Source: Candidatus Melainabacteria bacterium (GTDB lineage Bacteria > Cyanobacteriota > Vampirovibrionia > Obscuribacterales > Obscuribacteraceae). From it: 55,451 nucleotides of DNA. A program made the translations under genes and the position numbers. Each line of letters begins with the position of its first letter. Within the stretch, counting starts at the first letter, position 1. The stretch is from contig JACRFZ010000066.1 in NCBI GenBank assembly GCA_016212515.1, positions 1 to 55,451 on the forward strand, read 5' to 3'. This document shows, in pieces, positions 1-8,295 of the stretch. A model generated the notes under the pieces. The model made no database searches and was not told the origin of the DNA. It worked only from the letters and a program-made list of their open reading frames with translations.

Positions 1-173
1 GGTGTTTGATACTAACGCCCCGGGATGCAGCAGAAACCTACATAAAGCTGAAGGCAGAAAGCTTCGGCAAAACTGCCAAACTAAAGCCGGCAAAACGTGT
101 GGGCACAGAACGCTAGACCGAAAAACTGAAAGAACACATGACCGAAACGTAAACCCTACCACCCACTCGAGCC

Positions 174-1316
174 ATGAAAAACGAATCACGGCTAATCAAA
201 TTCAAGCCAACCAGATCCACAGGCTCCCCCTCCAAGAAACCGACAAACATATCGCTGATCACCCTCCTGGCAGCGCTCTCTCTGCTGGCCAGCACAAGAC
301 AAGCCAAAGCTGAAACTCTCATCGTTGAAATCCCTCCGGAGCCGACCAATCAGCCGGTTGCGCCGGGCATAGATACGTTCGGGAGTCAGTCAACTCCAAT
401 TCCCACAGACCCACAAGGCGCAAACTTGCTTGTCGGCGTCGTCCTCTCCCCGGGCAGTGCCGCACTTACTCAGTCTAACCTGGAGTCACAGACGCCCCTG
501 CAAGCACAAGCAACGCCTTTGCCGACAACAGATCCATTCAGCCAGGCCGGAACATCAGACCAGCCGCAAGGGGCATTAACCCCACCAACCCTGCCAAACA
601 CAGAACAAGGACTGGTGATCATCTCGGCCCCAGAGCAAGAAAGCTCAAAGGATCGCCGATATGTGCCGGGCACGCCGCCGGGCTCTGCCGCGCAGCTTCT
701 GCCGGCACCGCAAATCACGGCCGGCTCTGAAGCGGCAAACCTGATCATCACAAACTCCATTAACGGAGCGGATGCCCCGCCCTTGCCGCCAGGAGACGAG
801 CAACTGCCGGGCGGTCTGGTGATGCTACCGGCCAGACCCAGCATCGAGGAACCCCGTCCCGAGTCGGTGTTGCCCGAAAAAATCGACGGCATTGAGAAGA
901 AACCTGACGAAGACCTGGAAGCCCAGCGGCAATGGATTATTCAAAAAGGCAAGGAAGTGGCTGCCGAAATGAACATCACCTTTAAATGTGCAGCCGGGGT
1001 GCAAATAGCTCTCGACAGAGCCGGTTTTCCTGAATTCATGGGTTCCGGTGATGGCTGGGAGATGCGCTATGCCTTTCTTGAATCACCCAAGTGGCGAGTT
1101 ACCGACGACCCGAACAAGGCCACAGCCTTCGTGCGTGAGTGGACGCCGGAAGTGGTTGCATCTTACGGCAACCGTTACCAGGGCCGAAATCTGGGACACG
1201 TCGGCATTCTGTATAAGGAAAACGGAAAGTTCTACGAACTCTCCGACCACAAAGCTCAATTTCACCCAGACAGCCCGCGTTACACCCAGACTATCTACTT
1301 TGAGTACGTGGGCTGA
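174..1316 (+). CDS. Secreted protein with C-terminal CHAP/NlpC-like domain
   Basis: A 380-residue protein. A signal peptide ends near residue 45, with a hydrophobic LITLLAALSLLAS core followed by AKA. Residues 50-240 are a low-complexity linker rich in Pro, Ala, Gln and Thr. The folded C-terminal domain (about 250-380) has a Cys in KCAAGVQIALDRAGF and a His in GHVGILY about 70 residues later. That order fits cysteine amidases and endopeptidases of the CHAP/NlpC-P60 superfamily, which cut peptidoglycan peptides. The family assignment is inferred from this Cys...His pattern and is not firm. The ATG at 174 puts the signal peptide near the N-terminus. It is the first of seven closely spaced + strand genes. 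Confidence 0.6.
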   Translation: MKNESRLIKFKPTRSTGSPSKKPTNISLITLLAALSLLASTRQAKAETLIVEIPPEPTNQPVAPGIDTFGSQSTPIPTDPQGANLLVGVVLSPGSAALTQSNLESQTPLQAQATPLPTTDPFSQAGTSDQPQGALTPPTLPNTEQGLVIISAPEQESSKDRRYVPGTPPGSAAQLLPAPQITAGSEAANLIITNSINGADAPPLPPGDEQLPGGLVMLPARPSIEEPRPESVLPEKIDGIEKKPDEDLEAQRQWIIQKGKEVAAEMNITFKCAAGVQIALDRAGFPEFMGSGDGWEMRYAFLESPKWRVTDDPNKATAFVREWTPEVVASYGNRYQGRNLGHVGILYKENGKFYELSDHKAQFHPDSPRYTQTIYFEYVG

Positions 1317-1352
1317 TTCAGCACCGACTGATCACAAAAGGAGACCAAACAT

Positions 1353-2030
1353 GTGAACACATTCCTACTCAGTCGACTGCTCGGGCTATCTCGCTTTCGA
1401 GTCCGAGAAGAGGCAAAACACTTGGCCTTTGATGGCAAAATGCCCAGGGCCAGAAAACTAATATTTCAAAGTATGGTGGAAAGAGCGGACCGCCATGGTG
1501 AAGACTCGGATGAGAGCCTAGAGACTCTCCTCTGGCTTGCCGAAATTCACTTTCAAAAGGCTGTTGCCGCGCTCAATACCGGTCGCACGCTGTTGCAACT
1601 AGCGCCTGATTGCCACTATCGCTGGTTAACAATCGCTATCTCCGTTCTGAAGAGAGCCGATGCCGATCTGAGCAGCGCCCGCTCCGCCCTTCAATACGCA
1701 GAGCGCCAAATTGACGAAAAGCCGAGAGTCAGCCTCTTTTACGCAAGACTAGAGCTGGCTCTCTTTCTGCTCAAAGAGTCCATGGTTGAAGAGGTCTCCC
1801 TCGACCACCTGCACAAGTGCATAGAAGTAGTGCAAAAGCTGCTCAAAGACAGCTGCGACTACCGGCTCCTCGAAACTGTAGACGAGCTGGTGGAACTAAT
1901 CTATGTACATTTTAGTGAGGCAAGTGAATATGCGGCGATCGCCCGGCAACTGGCAGTCAGAGCAGAAGAGGAGCGCGCTTTGCAAGAAAAGCATGCAGCG
2001 GAAATGGAAATTCTGTTCAGACCAGGCTAG
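1353..2030 (+). CDS. Helical-repeat (TPR-like) protein, GTG start
   Basis: A 225-residue, mostly helical protein with alternating charged and hydrophobic segments and no signal peptide, resembling TPR-type scaffolds. No enzymatic motif is visible. The start is GTG at 1353, with AGGAG at 1339-1343. An ATG at 1351 overlaps this GTG but is followed directly by TGA, so ribosomes pairing with the same Shine-Dalgarno could start on a one-codon frame. It follows the CHAP-like gene by 36 nt and is probably cotranscribed. Function unknown. Confidence 0.7.
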   Translation: MNTFLLSRLLGLSRFRVREEAKHLAFDGKMPRARKLIFQSMVERADRHGEDSDESLETLLWLAEIHFQKAVAALNTGRTLLQLAPDCHYRWLTIAISVLKRADADLSSARSALQYAERQIDEKPRVSLFYARLELALFLLKESMVEEVSLDHLHKCIEVVQKLLKDSCDYRLLETVDELVELIYVHFSEASEYAAIARQLAVRAEEERALQEKHAAEMEILFRPG

Positions 2031-2052
2031 AAGGTTGGCCGACAATCTCAAG

Positions 2053-2121
2053 ACAGGGCGAGCCGGGAGGATAGGAGCAGAGGTTATGGCTCCCTTCTAC
2101 TCTCCCGGCTCAAGGCCCTGT
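2053..2121 (+). other. Long stem-loop between genes
   Basis: ACAGGGC (2053-2059) pairs with GCCCTGT (2115-2121). GAGCCGGGAG just inside pairs with CTCCCGGCTC, and an inner GGAGC/GCTCC stem caps it. The stem is about 22 bp with small interruptions and has no T-run after it, so it is not a classical terminator. A second small hairpin (CCTGAC...GTCAGG) lies near 2192-2212. It sits in the 242-nt gap before the next gene and may be an RNA-processing or attenuation element. Confidence 0.5.
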
Positions 2122-2272
2122 CATCAAGCTCAAGCAATCGAGAAGGAAATCCCCCAAACCAAGTCTCAAGAGGCTCTGGCCGGGCTAATCCTGACGGTAC
2201 TGCCGGTCAGGGTGGAGTGCGCGCAAGCAATTGCAGGGGAGTGAAAGCAAGTTCTTTATTCAGGATAATCCC

Positions 2273-2494
2273 ATGAACGAAGTCTACGCCATCCTGATCT
2301 ATGAATGTCTCTACGGTCCATTTCCAGCTTCCGACTGGGATGAACCATCGACCAGGGAGACCGAGTCCGTACTGCTCAAGCTATCGGCCCTTATTCTCTT
2401 GTACTTTGCCCTAGCAATCCTGATAGTGGCAAACGAACCGGCCCTCGATCATCTCATGCCGCTCAATCTAGAGAATGGAAGCAAGGAGCCCTGA
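2273..2494 (+). CDS. Small single-span membrane protein
   Basis: A 73-residue protein. The N-terminal half is acidic and aromatic (ECLYGPFPASDWDEP). One hydrophobic helix lies at about residues 33-50 (LSALILLYFALAILIV), followed by a polar tail. I chose the ATG at 2273 because AGGA at 2262-2265 is correctly spaced. A longer frame from TTG at 2231 is open but has no better ribosome site. No family recognised. Confidence 0.5.
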   Translation: MNEVYAILIYECLYGPFPASDWDEPSTRETESVLLKLSALILLYFALAILIVANEPALDHLMPLNLENGSKEP

Positions 2495-2551
2495 TTCAAT
2501 CACTTCTCACCAAACACAAACCCTACCTGCCTCAGGGCAAAGGAAAAGATC

Positions 2552-3034
2552 ATGCAAGGTTTGCCAAACTTCAGAAAGTCATTACTACTGTCTGCTCTTC
2601 TGGTCTCTCTGGGACTCATATCCTGTCAACAAGGCAATAAACCTGTATCCGAGCAAGCACCGACGGTCCCCTCTGCCAGCCTGAACGGCACAGCCAACGC
2701 CACCCTAGAGAGAGTCCCGGCCGCTGAGACCTTACCAGCCAATTCCCAGCAGTCTGCTCAAAGACCGGCGCCAGCCATCCCTCAGCCTGCAGCAATGCAA
2801 GATCCCCCGGCAAGGCCGGCTGGGGCGGATGCACTGGCGATTCTGAAAAAATCGCCCAAGGACCTAACGGCTGATGACTGCAAGAAAATCGACGGCTGGT
2901 CGGGGCAAGGTGTGAAGGAAGTGATGGACGCCTTAAACTCTGCTAGAGAAGCAGCCATTACATCCGCCACCGACACTAGCACCATTCGCGGTGCCTGCCT
3001 CAATAATCATAAAGTCGGCATCCCTTACGGCTAA
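2552..3034 (+). CDS. Putative lipoprotein
   Basis: A 160-residue protein with an N-terminal hydrophobic stretch and lipobox LISC, predicting lipid attachment at Cys25 after signal peptidase II cleavage. A Pro/Ala/Gln-rich linker follows, then a small C-terminal region (about 90-160) with helices around KKSPKDLTADDCKKIDGW. AGGAAAAGATC precedes the ATG. Function unknown; location in the cell envelope is inferred from the lipobox. Confidence 0.7.
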   Translation: MQGLPNFRKSLLLSALLVSLGLISCQQGNKPVSEQAPTVPSASLNGTANATLERVPAAETLPANSQQSAQRPAPAIPQPAAMQDPPARPAGADALAILKKSPKDLTADDCKKIDGWSGQGVKEVMDALNSAREAAITSATDTSTIRGACLNNHKVGIPYG

Positions 3035-3044
3035 TCCCAAAGGC

Positions 3045-3077
3045 GAGAGGTTCCACCGCTCCCCGGCGGAACCTCTC
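3045..3077 (+). terminator. Stem-loop downstream of lipoprotein gene
   Basis: GAGAGGTTCC and GGAACCTCTC form a 10-bp stem, extended inward by CCG/CGG, 11 nt after the lipoprotein stop codon. There is no T-run, so it may be a processing or stability hairpin, or a weak or Rho-assisted terminator. Confidence 0.45.
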
Positions 3078-3114
3078 AAATCAAAATTCATTGCCAAACA
3101 AAACAGCGAAAACT

Positions 3115-3813
3115 ATGAAACTTCAACAAAGCTCGGCAACAAACAAACCACTCGAAATAAGCGAAAGTCATCTAGAGCAAGTAAAGAGTCTGATCTTGCA
3201 AGCCAGTCAAGCTCACACCAAACTGTCCCGCCATAAACATACCTATGTGCTTCCAGCTCGCTACAGCTCTCGGCCGGACCTCTACGGTAGTTACTGGCAG
3301 GCGCAACTTCTGCAAGCACAGATCGGTCTCACCGAGCAGTTCATAAGCAACGTCATCGATGGCACCACCAACCTGCGTCTAAGCCAACTGGCGAGCGCAC
3401 TCACAGGTCAAACGGATAAACTCCTGGAATCGCTTTTCTTCTCTAACTTTGCACGCCTGAACAGTTCAAGGCTGGCAATATCAGTGGAAGAATACCGCCA
3501 GCTTCGGGCCAAAGAAGCGGGCTTCACCACCGCCAACATGGAGGCGGCACTGCTCAAGGCCAAAGCTGAAGCAGCTGCAGACCACTGGCGCCAACCAGGC
3601 GTCAGCGAAGCCCTCTTTAGCGAGGTAAGGCAGGACTTGGAGCGAAACTCCATCGAGACCCAGCTTCTTGCTGCCGATCTGGTCTGGGAACTGACTCTAG
3701 CTTCTCTGAAAGTAGCCATAGCAAGCTATGTGTGCCTGGTCGAATCCTACTGCGAAGCCGTTGCCTCTATCGAAACACAAATCATACAGTCAGCAAGCAT
3801 TACGGACACATAA
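3115..3813 (+). CDS. Hypothetical helical protein
   Basis: A 232-residue, Ala/Leu/Glu-rich, strongly helical protein without signal peptide or membrane segment. The middle (about 120-190) is likely coiled coil. I preferred the ATG at 3115. The frame is also open from TTG at 3091. The next gene starts 6 nt after its stop, so the two are almost certainly cotranscribed. No recognised family. Confidence 0.6.
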   Translation: MKLQQSSATNKPLEISESHLEQVKSLILQASQAHTKLSRHKHTYVLPARYSSRPDLYGSYWQAQLLQAQIGLTEQFISNVIDGTTNLRLSQLASALTGQTDKLLESLFFSNFARLNSSRLAISVEEYRQLRAKEAGFTTANMEAALLKAKAEAAADHWRQPGVSEALFSEVRQDLERNSIETQLLAADLVWELTLASLKVAIASYVCLVESYCEAVASIETQIIQSASITDT

Positions 3814-3818
3814 AGATC

Positions 3819-4412
3819 ATGAATAGCAAGCACCGCCTCACATGGCAGGCAGCGGCTCTCGCCCTGCCTCTGTCGCTAATGAGCCCGGCAACCAGCCTCG
3901 CTCAACTGAATGCACCACTGAGCCTCGGACCGCCTCCCTGCTCTCTCGATAATCCCCAGTTTAATGAAAATGTCGATGCGGGCAAATGTTCCACCAGCGA
4001 TATTCTGAATGGACTGGCCACACTCCCGGCACCCGCCACGAAACCTTCTCAGGACGTGCAGGTAACGGTAGAATCCGGACAAAGCCGGAACCCGCCGACC
4101 GAGACAGCGCTTCCGCCCCCTATCGCGGAACCTAATGCCGGCAACGACACCGCCGCTACTACCGCTCCCTCCAGAGTGGTGTCGCCAACGCCCCAGGCCC
4201 AAGCGCCGCTACCGCAAGCGCTCCCGCAGCCCCTCACTCAGCCTTCACAAGTTGCCGCCGCTGCGCAGACTGATGCCGGCAGCAGAGAAAGTGCGCAACC
4301 GGAAAGAGACAACATCCTGCTTGTTCTCTTCATTCTGCTTGGCGTATCAGTTTTCATACTGGCCGCGCTCTTGCTCCTACCGGTCCTTAGCGTGGACAAG
4401 TCCGACCAGTGA
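3819..4412 (+). CDS. Type I membrane protein with Pro-rich ectodomain
   Basis: A 197-residue protein. The N-terminal signal sequence (AAALALPLSLMSPATSLA) is followed by an exported low-complexity region rich in Pro, Thr and Gln. A C-terminal transmembrane helix (ILLVLFILLGVSVFILAALL, about residues 167-187) leaves a short acidic cytoplasmic tail. I chose the ATG at 3819 because it places the signal sequence at the N-terminus; upstream open codons overlap the preceding gene. No catalytic motif seen. Confidence 0.6.
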   Translation: MNSKHRLTWQAAALALPLSLMSPATSLAQLNAPLSLGPPPCSLDNPQFNENVDAGKCSTSDILNGLATLPAPATKPSQDVQVTVESGQSRNPPTETALPPPIAEPNAGNDTAATTAPSRVVSPTPQAQAPLPQALPQPLTQPSQVAAAAQTDAGSRESAQPERDNILLVLFILLGVSVFILAALLLLPVLSVDKSDQ

Positions 4413-4481
4413 TGAATGACAAAACAAGGGTGCACTGCCTCTATAGACCATAAACCATCCCAAACTAAAAAGGTATCCCAA

Positions 4482-5117
4482 ATGAACACCCAGCAAGAGA
4501 AAAACAACCCCGGTACCGCTGTAGCGGTCAAGGGTGATGGCGAGCAAAAAACTCCTAAACAGGCAGCCCCAAAAGCAAAGGCGGCACCGCCGCTGAAGTC
4601 GGAGAAAGTGGACCCGGGCAATCAAGATCTGGCTTTGATGCAGCGCCTGGCAGCCCGCAATGTAAAAGGAAACTGGCTGGCCTTCTTCGGTATCTTGCCG
4701 GCGGATGCGGCCATTGACCTCAGCCAAGCCGATCTGACCGGTTTCAAAATCAAGGGGGCCAGGCTCTCAGACGCTAATCTGAGCGGGGCAAAACTGATTG
4801 CGGTAGAACTTTCAGAAGCCAACTTGATCAGATGCAATCTTTCCAATAGCGACCTGACCAAAGCCAACTTGAGTCAGGCTCAGTTGATTAAGGCCAGGCT
4901 CACTGGTGCAGACCTTACCAAGGCCAACCTTCAGGGAGCCGATCTAACCGGCGCCGATTTATCCGGTGCCGACCTGACCAGGGCCAATCTGAAAGGTTGT
5001 GACCTGACGGCAGTGAAGCTAGACGGAGCAATTCTTTTGGCTGCGGACCTCACCGGAGCCTTGAGAAATGGTCTCGACCTGTCAAAAGCCGATACCACTG
5101 CCGCTATCTTGAATTAA
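4482..5117 (+). CDS. Pentapeptide-repeat protein
   Basis: A 211-residue protein. About the first 45 residues are Lys/Gln/Pro-rich and probably disordered. From about residue 80 to the end there are tandem A(D/N)LXX pentapeptides (for example GADLTKANLQGADLTGADLS), the signature of a right-handed quadrilateral beta helix. Such proteins are often scaffolds and sometimes DNA mimics; no specific role can be read here. AAGG precedes the ATG at 4482. An in-frame ATG at 4416, 3 nt after the previous stop, would add 22 residues. A strong terminator follows. Confidence 0.85.
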   Translation: MNTQQEKNNPGTAVAVKGDGEQKTPKQAAPKAKAAPPLKSEKVDPGNQDLALMQRLAARNVKGNWLAFFGILPADAAIDLSQADLTGFKIKGARLSDANLSGAKLIAVELSEANLIRCNLSNSDLTKANLSQAQLIKARLTGADLTKANLQGADLTGADLSGADLTRANLKGCDLTAVKLDGAILLAADLTGALRNGLDLSKADTTAAILN

Positions 5118-5149
5118 GCCGGCAACAGCCTCCCGCAACAGCATAGAGC

Positions 5150-5200
5150 ACCGGAAGAAAGCGCCCGCACCACTTTCTTCCGGTTTCCTCCGTTTTTTCC
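5150..5200 (+). terminator. Intrinsic terminator of the 174-5117 gene group
   Basis: ACCGGAAGAAAG (5150-5161) pairs perfectly with CTTTCTTCCGGT (5173-5184), followed by T-rich sequence to about 5204. The conserved CCGACCGGTCTA element follows it. Confidence 0.9.
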
Positions 5201-5213
5201 TTTTGCGCCGAAC

Positions 5214-5230
5214 TAACCGACCGGTCTACT
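5214..5230 (+). repeat. Inter-terminator element, copy 1 (TAACCGACCGGTCTACT)
   Basis: First of six near-identical copies of TA(A/G)CCGACC(G/A)GTCTA(T/C)T in the window. It contains the 8-bp palindrome GACCGGTC. It lies between the + strand terminator at 5150-5200 and a - strand terminator at 5241-5305. Confidence 0.8.
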
Positions 5231-5240
5231 TGTATTCCGT

Positions 5241-5305
5241 AAAAAATAAATATCCAGCCCTGATTGCAGCCACAGAGGTAAATGGTGACAAACAAGGCTG
5301 GATAT
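5241..5305 (-). terminator. Intrinsic terminator of the - strand protease gene
   Basis: Read on the - strand, ATATCCAGCC (5296-5305) pairs with GGCTGGATAT (5250-5259) and is followed by a T-rich run (A-run 5241-5249 on the + strand). It faces the + strand terminator across the CCGACCGGTCTA element. Confidence 0.8.
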
Positions 5306-5322
5306 GGCAGCGCCAAATACAC

Positions 5323-6150
5323 TCATTTATGGGGAACAGTAGCGTGCACAAGGCGAGCAATGCTTTCGGCCGATACGGCCAGACCGGCACCCTCATAAAT
5401 TAGCTGCCAATACTTCTCCACCGCCGGGTCCACTAGCCCGGTCGAAGAGACTCTGCCAACCTGAAAATGCAGTAAAGACTTATTGACGCCGACCAAATAA
5501 CCGCCCTCATTGATAAGAGGACCACCTGAATTACCAGGATAGAGAAAATGTTTGGAAAGCAAAAGATCACCATTACCCAGGCGCTCTTCCACCTGTCCGT
5601 AACTGACCAGAAGAGGAATACCGTATGGTGAACCGATAGCACAAACAGCGACTCTACCGGCCTCAATCGATGCTAGCGGCACCGGTCGATAATCAGGAAC
5701 AAAGCTCTTCGGACTACGCAAGACAGCCAGATCTTGAGCGGCGTCATGGGTCACCACTTGCAAAGGAAATTCTCGACCATCGGCGAAACGCCCGGTAATC
5801 TTCACATCTAAAGCCACCACATGCCAGACCGTCACCACACTATCTGCAGAAACAACCACACCGGCACCGGAGCGCGCAGAGCCGGCTGAATCCACCGCCT
5901 CTATCTGTAAGGTCGAGTACCGACGCACCTCCTCACAACGCTTGGCGAGCGCATCCGAGACAACGGCGCCATAGACAAAACCCGGCTCCACCTTAGCTTT
6001 GCCTGGAGCGGACCCTGGCCCGGCCCGACTATCCTCCACTTTTTTCTCAACTAATAGACGCGACTCGTTAAAGCCCCCCACAAGAAACTGATAGAGGCCA
6101 CTTATGGAAAGAACCAGTGAAAACACTAAACATCTTGAGATTGAAAGCAT
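5323..6150 (-). CDS. Trypsin-like (HtrA/DegP-type) serine protease
   Basis: A 275-residue protein. The N-terminal hydrophobic segment (about 7-27) is a signal anchor or signal peptide. The S1-type domain covers about 75-260, with a triad of His110 (VVTVWHVV), Asp140 (AAQDLAVLR) and Ser208 (GNSGGP). The residues just before the Ser (YPGNSGGP) match HtrA-family enzymes. No PDZ domain follows, so it is shorter than DegP and closer to single-domain exported proteases. It is the last gene of the - strand block and ends in a terminator. Confidence 0.9.
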   Translation of the reverse strand: MLSISRCLVFSLVLSISGLYQFLVGGFNESRLLVEKKVEDSRAGPGSAPGKAKVEPGFVYGAVVSDALAKRCEEVRRYSTLQIEAVDSAGSARSGAGVVVSADSVVTVWHVVALDVKITGRFADGREFPLQVVTHDAAQDLAVLRSPKSFVPDYRPVPLASIEAGRVAVCAIGSPYGIPLLVSYGQVEERLGNGDLLLSKHFLYPGNSGGPLINEGGYLVGVNKSLLHFQVGRVSSTGLVDPAVEKYWQLIYEGAGLAVSAESIARLVHATVPHK

Positions 6151-6298
6151 ATATAGACCCTACACTTGAGACTGCCTGCCCTGCCAGTGAAAAGCCAACC
6201 AAAAGGCAAAGATACCGACGCAAGACTCGTGGCCGAGCCTCACGGCGGTATCAAAATGCCTTCATCGCAACACACCCGCATTTGTTACCTCAAGAAAT

Positions 6299-8056
6299 TC
6301 AGGAAGCCCCCAGTTCGAAGTTGATGATCACGTCGGCAACTCGGTCAACACTGTCGGCGGGTGGACTGAGAGGCTGCGTCACGGGAGGATTTTGCGGTAA
6401 AGCCGCAACATCAGTCACCGGAGGCGCATTTTCAGTGGGAATTGAAGGCGCCACACCACGAGCCTGAGCCAGCAGATCTTGCGGATGACCTCGGAAGCGG
6501 TTCAAGTCAACATTGCCGACTACTCCCGGCAGTCTACCCTTGTCGCTGTATTGCCACATAAGCCAATCAGAGAAAGGCTGAGGCAGCGAAGGGGCATCGG
6601 CACTGGTGTAATGAGCCAACCAGAGTTTGTACGAGGCAAGCTCAGGAGCCGAGCCAAGCACACTCTCGACAAAGGAAGGAGAGGCATAGATAATCGGTCG
6701 AACACCGGTCCGCTTCTCCACCTCCTGCAGCCACGTCAAGACCATCTCCAGTTTCTCGGCATGGCTATAGCCCCTCCAGAGAGAGGGATCCTCAAGGTCC
6801 AGAGCCGGAGGCAGATCATCACTTTCAACTCGCCCCACAACTTTCATGAAATTGTCCACCTGGTCTAAAACCGGTGTGGCTGGACGGAAGAAATGGTAGG
6901 CCCCGGTGATGACGCCGGCCTTGCGAGCATTCTGTCGATTGACCGCATAGGTAGGATCGACAAAGGTGCGCCCCTCCGTCGACTTGAGATACGCATAGTC
7001 TACGCCGCTATCCTTCAAGCGCTGCCAGTCAACCTCGTCCTGCCAGCCTGAGACATCGACACCGGTAAGTATCTTGCCGTCTCTCTCTAAGGAGGGCGTT
7101 TGAACCGGCACAACAGGCTGCCCCACAGCGGCAACCGCGGGCGGGTTCTCACCTTTCGGAACTGTCCCGACCGGTGCAGAGGAGTTCACATCCGGAGCTG
7201 CCACCACAGGAGGCTCACCGGCAGGCAGCGAGTTATTCGAAGCCGCGGCTAGAGGGCTTGTTTGCAGGGAGGTCGGAGGCGGAGCCAGAAGTACAATGGA
7301 ATCATCCACCGCAACCGGAGTCGGCAAAGGCAGTGGAGAGGGGGAATTGAGGGGAGGCTGGCGGAGAGCAGTTGGTTCCGTTGCCACAAACGGAGACCGA
7401 CGCACAGGCAGGGGAGGCGGCTCAACCAGTGCCGGGGGAAGAGTCGGGGGCAGTGGGGCGAGAGCGACCATGCCAATCAACTCATCAGGCAACCCTGAAG
7501 CCGCACTGGCTACCTCAGTTGGAGCCGATGCGGTCGTCTCAGCCAAAGGTACATCAGTCACACCAGTTAAACCAGTTACAACAGGCACATCAGGTGCAGC
7601 GGGCACAGCAAGCACATCCGGAGGCGGAGGCAAAACTGCCTGGTCGGACACCGGTGGTGGAGGCAGGACCGGCACCGGCAGCGGCGTGGGCAGTGCCTCG
7701 CCAGGAGTGCCAAGCTGAGCCCCCGGCGGCACCCTCGGCACAACAACTACCGGCAGATCAGAAGCGCTGGGCAATGACGATCCATCCTGCGAAAGGGCCA
7801 CCGGTTGCTCCACCAATATCGGCACTATCGGCGGTGGCGCCACAAGATTGCCGCTCTGCCCAGTATCAAGAGAAGGCGGTTCGGCAAAGCTCAAAATCGG
7901 ATCAGAATTCACCGGCGGTGGTTGTAGTCTTGAACTGGTCGGAGCTTCACCGTCAGGCAAGACAACAGCAGCACCGGCCTGCTGTTTGACGGAAAGCAAG
8001 AGAGAAACGGAAGAAAGAAAGGAAAGGAAAAGAACTTTATCGAATTTAGCAGACAT
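6299..8056 (-). CDS. Secreted GH25 muramidase with long Pro-rich linker
   Basis: A 585-residue protein. A signal peptide (VLFLSFLSSVSLLLS) is followed by about 290 residues of Pro/Ala/Val/Leu-rich low-complexity sequence. The GH25 catalytic domain lies at about 330-540: GVDVSGWQ start motif, VDYAYLKSTEG, GAYHFFRP and ALDLEDP carrying the acidic catalytic pair, then WQYSDKG and VDLNRF at its end. GH25 enzymes hydrolyse the beta-1,4 bond between MurNAc and GlcNAc. A short polar tail follows. The linker is unusually long compared with the domain and may span a thick or layered envelope. GGGGGAT precedes the ATG. Confidence 0.92.
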   Translation of the reverse strand: MSAKFDKVLFLSFLSSVSLLLSVKQQAGAAVVLPDGEAPTSSRLQPPPVNSDPILSFAEPPSLDTGQSGNLVAPPPIVPILVEQPVALSQDGSSLPSASDLPVVVVPRVPPGAQLGTPGEALPTPLPVPVLPPPPVSDQAVLPPPPDVLAVPAAPDVPVVTGLTGVTDVPLAETTASAPTEVASAASGLPDELIGMVALAPLPPTLPPALVEPPPLPVRRSPFVATEPTALRQPPLNSPSPLPLPTPVAVDDSIVLLAPPPTSLQTSPLAAASNNSLPAGEPPVVAAPDVNSSAPVGTVPKGENPPAVAAVGQPVVPVQTPSLERDGKILTGVDVSGWQDEVDWQRLKDSGVDYAYLKSTEGRTFVDPTYAVNRQNARKAGVITGAYHFFRPATPVLDQVDNFMKVVGRVESDDLPPALDLEDPSLWRGYSHAEKLEMVLTWLQEVEKRTGVRPIIYASPSFVESVLGSAPELASYKLWLAHYTSADAPSLPQPFSDWLMWQYSDKGRLPGVVGNVDLNRFRGHPQDLLAQARGVAPSIPTENAPPVTDVAALPQNPPVTQPLSPPADSVDRVADVIINFELGAS

Positions 8057-8295
8057 GGCAGGTATCCCCCATTAAACTTCGCACGTAACCAGGAACCGGC
8101 AGACTCACCCCTCGAAGCCCCATCTCCAATTGCTGTGGGCTGTAGTGGGCGTCGACCAGCGACGCACCTTACAGCCAACAACCACCCGGCCAGCACCGCT
8201 CTGGTACCGAAGACGGCACCAGAGCCTGACGCTGACACTTTCAATCAAAGAATGAGCCATAATATTCACTTTTTCGGCTTGCTCAAGAGAAAGCG

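Noticed and set aside
2..313. 103-codon frame at the left edge
   Set aside because: It overlaps the signal-peptide region of the gene at 174 in another frame and has an unstructured His/Asn/Lys-rich sequence.
7296..7989. Two + strand frames of 140 and 205 codons
   Set aside because: They are antisense to the Pro-rich linker of the GH25 muramidase; the repetitive linker codons leave the complementary strand open.
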